NCBI GenBank assembly: GCA_025200525.1
Contig: CM045762.1
Span: 88,540,717-88,604,716, forward strand
Source of the DNA: Camellia lanceoleosa
Lineage: Eukaryota > Streptophyta > Magnoliopsida > Ericales > Theaceae
Length of the DNA stretch: 64,000 bases
Direction of reading: 5' to 3'
The position numbers and the translations under genes were made by a program. The notes below the pieces were generated by a model. It did not search any database. It was not told the origin of the DNA and was given only the letters and a program-made list of their open reading frames with translations. Positions 57,264 to 64,000 of this stretch are shown in pieces (within the stretch, counting starts at the first letter, position 1; each line of letters begins with the position of its first letter).

Positions 57264-58026
57264 GCTGGGTTGGGTACTCTAAATCAGCCAAAAAGTCAAA
57301 AAGTTATTCCAAAATCTAAAAAGATATCACTATTCACAAAAAAAATATATATATATATATATTTTTTTTTCTGCCCAAAGTACACACCGAATTGACCCAA
57401 AGCCGGCTGCTGTGCAGCGGCAGTGCATATATATGAAAGGATTGGGTGTGGTTTGTACACACACCACTGTTTGGCCTGTGGGGGCTATCACGGGTCCCGT
57501 TTTGATAATCTGAACCGTTAGATGTGTAGAATTCGTCGAGTACTATATGTCTGCAAAAAATCACATTGATCGGATATCGATAACTATATGATCAGATTAG
57601 TTATGTACGACAAATGGATGGTGTTATAATTAATGATTGAAAAATAAATATATCTGATCAGATAGCTATCAATATCCGATTAACGTGATATTTTATAAGT
57701 ACATAGTGTTCGACGAGTTATACACATTGAACGGTTCATATTATTAAAATGGGATTCGTGATGACCCCCACGGACCAAACAAAACCATGCAGTGCTTTGT
57801 ACCAAAAATAGCCAATAATTTCCAACTCTCCTTCACAACTGCCGATTTGTACGGCTGGGCCCACCTGTCACTATTCATCTCTTACACACTCTTTTTATAC
57901 AATTTTTTAATACACATTTTTTCATAAAAATTCAAAAAGTTAACCCAAACCTTCATATTTTTTTCTCAATTTTTTTAGTCCAAAAAGACAAAAAGTACAC
58001 TTTTTTAAGTCACCCCAAACCAGCCC
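57264..58026. mobile_element. Non-autonomous element inserted in gag of copy A, with foldback core
   Basis: Left end GCTGGGTTGGGTACTCTAAA and right end AGTCACCCCAAACCAGCCC are imperfect inverted repeats. Copy B is uninterrupted at 61390. It contains (TA)n near 57345-57361 and a family-1 foldback at 57466-57790. Confidence 0.8.
57466..57790. mobile_element. Foldback element, family 1 copy b
   Basis: Arms of about 110 bp on either side of a central AATTAATGATTGAAAA region: GTCCCGTTTTGATAATCTGA against TATTATTAAAATGGGATTCG, and AATTCGTCGAGTACTATATG against ACATAGTGTTCGACGAGTTA. Same family as 44563-44945. Confidence 0.8.
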
Positions 58027-58464
58027 TAAAATTCTCAACTCTTGACGTTTTCAGAAAAAATTATTTCTCTTAGATTCTTGATATTAAGGTCTACCTTGAG
58101 ATAATGAATCTTGAAGATACTATAAAGTATGAAAATGAAACATCCCTGTAAGATTGTGCAAAGGTTTCGAGAATAGATTGTTTTAATTTATTTTTTTATT
58201 TTTTTTAATAAAAAGGTGTTAAAAATAAAAGAGTGATGTGATTTGATTTTTTTTTTAGTTAAAAAAACTTCTCAAATGAGGCCTATATATCTATATATTA
58301 TGGCTATGGCCTTTGATGAGGTCTATGTATCTACACATATAAAGGTTCTGTGGCTATGGCCTTGAGTGAGAAATGAGAAAGGAAAGAGAGAAAGAGGGAG
58401 AGAAGGGTAATTTTAGCATTTCATATCTTTTTTATGTTGAACTCATCGTTTTTTGTTCATTAAG

Positions 58465-58646
58465 GTGTTATTTGAGATGACCTAAATAAGTGTATTTTTT
58501 TATTTTTTATAAAATATAGGTTGGATTGAGTTTGGGTTAAGTTTGAAGTGATGTGTTAGAGAGGTGATGTGACTTAAATAAGATAATGTGACTTAAATAA
58601 GATAGTGACTTTTTAACTTTTTTCAAACATACCAAACGAGCCCTAA
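58465..58646. mobile_element. MITE private to copy B
   Basis: GGTGTTATTTGAGATGACCTA to ACATACCAAACGAGCCC, with GTGATGTGTTAGAGAGGTGA inside. Copy A has continuous TTCATTAATTGGTAGTCTATG at 54325-54345. Confidence 0.8.
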
Positions 58647-59780
58647 TTCATAGTCTATGAATAGATGGACACAACTATTACACATATTACTATTAAAATT
58701 AGGGAGTATAATGATATTTCAAAGAATAAAGACAGTATCATTGTGATTTCAAATAAATTGAGGGAGTGTCAATGTAATTTATCTTAATTTGAAATATTCA
58801 TTTTGAAGGAATCCCGGTGTTTATCATTCGTAAAAAATTTAAGTTGATTCCAAGAATCATAACATTTTATTTTATTGTGATTGTCTTCAAAAAAAATTTG
58901 GGATTTAAAAAAAAAACATATTTGTAATCCATGAATAATATATACATAAGGTCTTATAAAATAAGTTGTTTGAATTATCGAAACATGACTTGTGATGAGT
59001 CTCGCGAGTCTCTCAAGTTCTCTCAGTTTAGATTTAAACTTAAAATAAGTCTTCTTCTTTTTGTTTGAGAAAATAAACAAAATCCAAAAGTTTAACCATT
59101 GTATTCAAATAAACATTGAATTTTTAATTTTATCAATTTAAATCTTAATTTTTTAATTTGATTTCAATTTAAACCTTCAACCTATTTTTGTTATGGTTTG
59201 AATATGATAATTTATCTTATTATTTTTTAGCTTGTTTTATTTTTTAGTGAGATAAGTTAGTCCTAACCATCTTACCAAACGGGGCTTAAGTTCAATAATT
59301 AAAATATTTTTTTTTCTATCATTTTTAGTTAACGGTAATAAACAAATAACTTAAATTGAAAGAAAATAAAAAAATAATAATTTAAATTTAATAAAATAAA
59401 AAAATTATTTATTACAACGATGGATTTTTTTTTATATAATTTTTTTCCTTTTTTAATCGTTTGACTTGTATTGCAATTTTTTTTTTGTTTTCTAAAAAAT
59501 CTTAATTGAAGTATACTTTTTTTTAAAAAATAAATTAATAATAAAATTTCTACATTTTAATAATTAAAATATTATATATTTTTATGATTTTGTAACTGAA
59601 TTTTATTGATATTACTATACTGTAAATTTTTATTTTTTTTTACCTGATCCAAGTGAGAAGTGATGGATAGTGACATAAGTGCATTTATTGGTTGTCTAGA
59701 CATGACATTTATTGCTTTTTGCAAAAAAAGTGAAGTTGCAATCCACTTATTCAAACTTTTAGCTAAACGTCAAAAACTAA

Positions 59781-60112
59781 GGGCTTGTTTGGTTTATTTT
59801 TGGGAGAGTTGTTTTTGAAAAAAATTTAGGAGAGTTGTTTTAGAATTTTTTTTGGTTTGTTTGGTTGTATATTTTGAAAGTAGTTTTGGAGTTTGAGAGT
59901 TTGGAATGAGTTGATATTTTGTTGTAATTGAGTAGATGTGTGTGAGAGAAAAAATGATTGAGAAGAAAAGAGGAGAGAGAAAAAGTGATTGATTGATGTG
60001 TAAGAGAGAGAAAGTGATTTTGAAATTTTTTTGAGAAAAATCTCAAACCAAACAATTTTTTTAAATTTTTTTTCTAAAACTCATCTCTGAAACTCAAACC
60101 AAACATACCTTA
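59781..60112. mobile_element. MITE private to copy B, GGGCTTGTTTGGTTT ends
   Basis: GGGCTTGTTTGGTTTATTTT at the left, ACTCAAACCAAACATACC at the right, inverted. Related ends (GATTGATGTGTAAGAGAGAG) occur near 56778 and 60903. Confidence 0.8.
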
Positions 60113-60141
60113 AAAATTTGATTTGTGCTGTAAAATATTTA

Positions 60142-60423
60142 CGCCATCCGTCTCAAAATAATGGTTCTTTTTGGAGAATCTAACTTTTTTTAATAGTACA
60201 ATTATTATATTTGAAAAAAATTAATTTTTCAAAATTATCCTTTTGATAGTATATTTTTTGAAAATATCAATGTCATAATTGTACTTTTTATATTATTTAT
60301 TAATTTAAAAGAAGGACAAAATAGAAAATTTATATTATTTTTGTACTTGATTTTTGAAGAGGGACTAATATTTTGGGACAATAAAAAATGTAATAAGGGA
60401 CTAATATTTTGGGACGGATGGAG
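60142..60423. mobile_element. Stowaway MITE, copy 2
   Basis: CGCCATCCGTCTCAAAATAA to ATTTTGGGACGGATGGAG, flanked by TA (60140-60141, 60424-60425). Same family as 28107-28388, opposite orientation; absent from copy A. The phrase GGGACTAATATTTTGGGAC is locally duplicated. Confidence 0.93.
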
Positions 60424-60478
60424 TAAATAATCATTAAAAGAGAAAAGGATGAGATTAATAGAACATGTTAGAATTTAG

Positions 60479-60610
60479 AGGTTGTTTGGGATGTTCTAAA
60501 TAAGTATATTTTTTGTCTTTTTATGAAAGGATGTGCAGAAAAGTAGAGAGATGATGTGATGAAAAAAAGATAAAAAGATGGATTATATAGAGGATGCCAA
60601 ACCACCCCTT
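60479..60610. mobile_element. MITE of the TTCTAAATAAGTATATTTTT family
   Basis: GAGGTTGTTTGGGATGTTCT to GATGCCAAACCACCCC. Interior GGATGTGCAGAAAAGTAGAG. Confidence 0.75.
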
Positions 60611-61108
60611 AGTAGATGAGTTTGTGTTAAGTTTTCGTTTGGGATGTAGATTAATTTTTTAATTTTTTAGTTATTTTAATTTGAGATTAAAAAGTTTCGT
60701 TTGTGATGTGATTTTGATAATTTTTTTAGTTTTGTGAGAAAAAAAATAAAATTATTATGATTTGGATATGACATTTTATTTTATTAATTTTTTAACATAT
60801 TTTGTCTTTTTGTAGCTAAAATAGCCAAAAAAAAAAAAAAAAAAACTTTGGAAATTTTATTAGAATTTACTTTGACTTTTTACTAGAATTTAGTGATTAA
60901 TTAATGTGTAATAGAGAGAAATAATTTTGTAATTTTTTTAAGAAAATTTGTAATTTTTTTCCAAAAACATATTTCAAAACACAAACCAAACACACCCATT
61001 ACCTCTCCAACCTCAACTACTTTTCCAACCTCACCATTTTCACTTCACCAACCTCCTATCTCCGCCAACTTCTCCAAATTCATATGTTGCATCTACCAAA
61101 ATTTTGTC

Positions 61109-61118
61109 TATATAAGCA
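61109..61118 (+). promoter_or_regulatory. TATA box candidate of the copia LTR
   Basis: CTATATAAGC about 130 bp before the primer site; copy A has CCATATAAGC near 56985. Spacing fits an LTR promoter with a short leader. The LTR start could not be fixed. Confidence 0.5.
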
Positions 61119-61245
61119 AATGTTTACTAGATATTTTGATATGCATAAAATTGAATGAGAAGTAATATTTACTTTCTTGATTCTAATTTTTTAGTATTCT
61201 CTTTAACTCTCATTTTCTCTTCTATTGCTTTAATTTTATTATACA

Positions 61246-61260
61246 TTATCAGAGTACGAG
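61246..61260 (+). other. Primer binding site of the right-hand copia element
   Basis: TTATCAGAGTACGAG follows TATACA, a plausible LTR end. It shares TATCAGAG with the initiator tRNA-Met complement. Copy A has the decayed TTATCAGTACAATA at the same place. Confidence 0.6.
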
Positions 61261-61373
61261 ATTCTAGCCAATTGAGAAGGAAAAGTTACTGAGCGGTTGA
61301 GATAAGTATAAATAAGTTCGTTGTTTTTACGTGATACTAAATATTTTATTTTGATTGTATTGAGTGCATAAAT

Positions 61374-62265
61374 ATGTCAAATCTTTCAAAATTGAAATTC
61401 TTAACTCTTGACATTTCCAAAAAAAATTATTTATCTTAGATTCTTGATATTGAGATCCATCTTGACGTAATGAATCTTGAAGATACTATAAAGCATGAAA
61501 ATGAAGCATCCTTGCAAGATCGCGCAAAGACAATGATATTCATTCGCCATCATCTCTAAGAAGAATTAAAAAATGAATACCTTATGGTAAAAGATCTACT
61601 TATTTTGTAGAATAATTTAAAGGAGAGATACGAGCACCAAAAGATCGTAATCCTCCCAAGAGCTCGTTATGATTGGTTGCACCTGAGGTTGCAAAATTAT
61701 AAATCAATTTGTGAGTACAACTTTGCTTTATTTAAAATTATCCCTCGATTAAAATTATGTGAAGAAAAAATTATTGAAGAAGATATGCTTGAAAAAATAT
61801 TCTCCACATTTCATACTAATAATGTGTTCTTGCAGCAGCAATATAGAGAGCGTCAATTTACAAAGTATTCTGAACTGAATTCATGTTTTCTTGTGGCTGA
61901 ATAAACTAATTAATTGTTATTGAAAAATCACTTATGCCGTCCAACCAGTTTTGCTCCATTCCCTGAAGTGAATGAGGTTGCAGTTCATGGTCGTGGACGA
62001 GAGAGAGGTCATGGTTTTGGATATGGCTGAGGTAGAAATAATTATCGAATCCGTAGAGGACATGTTCAGAAAAATACCATACCATTCCACCAGAAGTGGA
62101 ATAATCCTAAGACATCACAAGAAAAAGGAAAAAGTTTACAGAATAAACCTACCAAGATATATGAAAATGCTTGTCATAGATGTGGTATGAAAGGAAATTG
62201 GTCACGTTCTTATCGTACGCCCAAATATTTGGTGGAATTTTATCATGCATCAATAAAAAAATAAA
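61374..62265 (+). pseudogene. Copia gag, one frame with stops
   Basis: From ATG at 61374 one frame can be followed for about 890 bases with stops but no net shift. The segments are MSNLSKLKFLTLDISKKNYLS (stop at 61437-61439), ILDIEIHLDVMNLEDTI, RYDWLHLRLQNYKSICEYNF, LFKIIPRLKLCEEKI, MLEKIFSTFHTNNVFLQQQY and YRERQFTKYSELNSCFLVAE (stop about 61902). The zinc knuckle CHRCGMKGNWSRSY at about 62172 has His-to-Asn and the last Cys-to-Tyr, so it no longer fits CCHC. Gag packages the RNA; this copy cannot. The family is a common plant copia gag. Confidence 0.88.
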
Positions 62266-62570
62266 AAATAAAAAATAAAAAAAGGAGGCAAAAGGAATTG
62301 AAATGAATTTCTCAGAATCATTATGCATTAATAGATATTACTCATCTTGATGTTTCATATTTCTTTGAAGATTCTGAAAGAAAAATTGATCATTTAATTG
62401 GTGATGAAAATGTTCACATTGATTAACCTGATTCTCTAAATATCATATTATGTTTTGTATTGTCCTACTCTGATTATGACTTTTAAGTTTTATTTTTTGA
62501 TTTAGGAGTTTGTAATTTCCCACTTTGAATTTTGAGATTAATAAATTTCGGTTTTTGTTTTATATATAAG
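62266..62570 (+). pseudogene. Gag-protease junction of the copia element
   Basis: Short decayed frames (YFFEDSERKIDHLIGDENVH at about 62355-62420). No clear domain. Confidence 0.5.
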
Positions 62571-62571
62571 C

Positions 62572-63030
62572 ATGGCTTTCATTAATATATTGACTAATTC
62601 AAAAATGATTGGTGATGATATCTGTTTAGTGGACAGTGCAACCACACACACAATCTTACGTGATGCAAAATATTTTATACAATTAAACAAAAATTTGTAA
62701 TGATGAAGCTTTATTTTTTACTAGATCCAGAAGAAATCTATTAAGTTTTAAAGATATACGTCATAATGGTTATCATATTGAACTTATAAATAAAAGTCAG
62801 GAAGAGTATTTATTGATTACTTTAACTAATTCTAGGCAGAAACTAGTATTAGAAAAACTTTCTGCTTTTTCATCTGGATTATATTATACGAAAATAAAAA
62901 TAATTGAGTCACATATTGTAATGCACCAGAAATGCTCTGACCCAAAAATATTTATGCTATGGTATGATCGACTCAGGCATCCAGGATCTATAATGATGCG
63001 TCGAATAATTAGAAGATTTTTTTACTAAGT
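62572..63030 (+). pseudogene. Copia protease and pre-integrase domain
   Basis: The frame from 62572 reads MAFINILTNSKMIGDDICLV and then DSATTHTIL, the active-site region of a copia aspartic protease. After a shift, the frame 62813-63028 has SAFSSGLYYTKIKII and MLWYDRLRHPGSIMMRRII, the GAG-pre-integrase domain. The protease cuts the polyprotein. Frame changes relative to gag show it is dead. Confidence 0.85.
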
Positions 63031-64000
63031 GATTATCCATGTTCTGCCTATTCATAAGAGAAACTAATTATCAGGTCATCACACACAAAAATAATTGTTG
63101 AATCTCCTTTTTGCAAAGAATTTAAAGGGATATATGTGGACCCATACATCCTTGTTGTGGATCATTTTATTATTTTATGATTTTAATAGATGCATTAACT
63201 AGATGATCACGTACTTGTTTACTTTCTACACGTAATATTGCATTTGCTAGACTCCTTGCTCAAATAATTAAATTGTAAGCACATTTTCCAAACCATCCTA
63301 TCATGACAATTCGTCCGCATAATGCCAGTGAATTTACATCTCAAGCATTTGATAATTATTGCATGTCCATTGACATTGGTATTGAACACCTTGTTGCATA
63401 CACTCATATCTAAAATGGTTTAGCTAAATCATTCATTAAGAGACTTCAATTGATTGTTCAGTCTTTGCTTATGAAAAGTAAATTAATTGTTTTAGCATGG
63501 AGTCATGCTATATTCCATGCAACATCTTTGATTTGTGTCAGGCTAACAGCATATCACAAGTATTCGCTATTACAACTTGTATTTGGTCAACCACAAAATG
63601 TTAGTCATCTTAGAGTTTGGTTACGCTATTTATGTCCCTATTGCACCTTTACAACACACTAAGATGGGTCCACAACATAGAATTGTAATTTATATCGGTT
63701 TTGATTCTCCATCAATCATTAGATATCTAGAACCTTTGACTGACGATGTGTTTAAGGCACAATTTGAAGATTGTCATTTTAATGAAACAATTTTCCCATC
63801 ATTAGAGAGAGACAAGTCGCAGCCTGAAACTCGACAAGAAATCACTTGGAATACTTCGACGTTATCTCATGTTGATCCTTGTATTAATCATTGTGAATTA
63901 GAAGTTCAAATGATCATTCATTTGCAAAGTGTTACAAATCAGTTATTGGATGCATTCACTGACACAAAGAATGTGACAAAATCTTACATATTAGCTGCTA
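63031..64000 (+). pseudogene. Copia integrase, catalytic residues lost; cut by the window end
   Basis: The first acidic site is recognisable (ILIDALTR, about 63180-63205). The second reads RPHNASEF (63314-63337), with His where the catalytic Asp belongs. The Glu site reads NGLAKSFIKRL (about 63414-63446), with Lys for Glu. Then VLAWSHAIFHATSLI, YHKYSLLQLVFGQPQN and SHLRVWLR follow, a shift near 63645, and a tail with YLEPLTDDVF and FEDCHFNETIFPS still open near the window end. Two of three catalytic residues are gone. RT would follow outside the window. Confidence 0.88.

Larger units (their letters stand above)
54024..58158 (+). repeat. Tandem duplication copy A: flank, copia promoter, primer site, start of gag
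   Basis: Collinear with 58159-61530 over the shared phrases GGAAAGAGAGAAAGAGGGAG, AGTGACATAAGTGCATTTAT, GGTTGTCTAGACATGACA and TTGATTGTATTGAGTGCATA. It ends inside gag (58020-58158). It carries private insertions at 54380-54527, 55081-55315, 55740-55886, 56253-56393, 56556-56687 and 57264-58026. Confidence 0.85.
57246..58158 (+). pseudogene. Copia gag start in copy A, interrupted
   Basis: ATG at 57246 (MSNLSK), broken after about six codons by the 57264-58026 insertion. It resumes at 58030 with LTLDVFRKNYFS, a stop, ILDIKVYLEIMNLEDTIKYE, and ends where copy B begins. Equivalent to the gag at 61374. The primer-like TTATCAG is at 57121-57127. Confidence 0.75.
58159..61530 (+). repeat. Tandem duplication copy B, continuing into the copia element
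   Basis: Second copy of 54024-58158, starting at a MITE-like edge (GGTTTCGAGAATAGATTG to CTTCTCAAATGAGGCC, 58155-58282). Private insertions: 58465-58646, 59781-60112, 60142-60423. Confidence 0.85.

Overview
This window reads as nuclear DNA of a flowering plant (probably a eudicot; I cannot name the species). It is AT-rich, full of plant-type LTR retrotransposons, Stowaway, Tourist, hAT and Mutator-like miniature elements, and holds no bacterial-style operons. I find no host protein-coding gene, tRNA or rRNA gene that I can defend. Every long open frame belongs to a retrotransposon, and nearly all are broken.

Layout. (1) 1-3194 and 23481-23995 appear to be two halves of one older LTR-type sequence on the minus strand, carrying a ~59-bp tandem array (1262-2925) with telobox-like motifs. 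It was split by (2) a 20.3-kb Ty3/gypsy element of the Tat (Ogre/Retand-like) lineage at 3195-23475, minus strand. That element has 3.9-kb LTRs, a 5-bp target duplication CTCTC, a tRNA-type primer site, gag, protease, RT, two RNase H domains and integrase. It also has an opposite-strand ORF resembling the plant mobile domain and a ~55-bp tandem array in its 3' untranslated region. (3) 24.0-28.4 kb is a cluster of small DNA elements, microsatellites, a large inverted repeat and a Stowaway MITE. (4) 28411-45872 is a minus-strand Ty1/copia element with matching GGTGC target duplications. It carries an hAT-type element in one LTR and is split near its RT by (5) a 9.7-kb Ty3/gypsy chromovirus-like (Tekay/Del-type) element at 30948-40643, minus strand, with target duplication ATCTT, tRNA-iMet primer site, polypurine tract and LTRs that look about 97% identical by eye. 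(6) 45.9-54 kb is a dense field of MITEs, foldbacks and an 817-bp hAT element with a clean 8-bp target duplication. (7) 54024-58158 and 58159-61530 are a direct tandem duplication containing a copia promoter/LTR end, primer site and start of gag. Each copy has acquired its own insertions, so the copies give natural empty sites. (8) The second copy continues into a plus-strand Ty1/copia gag-pol (61374-64000, cut by the window end) whose integrase has lost two catalytic residues.

Working together: within each LTR element the parts form one replication unit (LTR promoter, primer site, gag, pol, polypurine tract). Non-autonomous elements depend on transposases encoded elsewhere. The order of nesting gives a relative history: older LTR sequence, then Tat; copia, then chromovirus; tandem duplication, then private MITE insertions. 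Many small GC-context indels between the two Tat LTRs suggest that some frameshifts in 7-23 kb may be sequence errors rather than biology.
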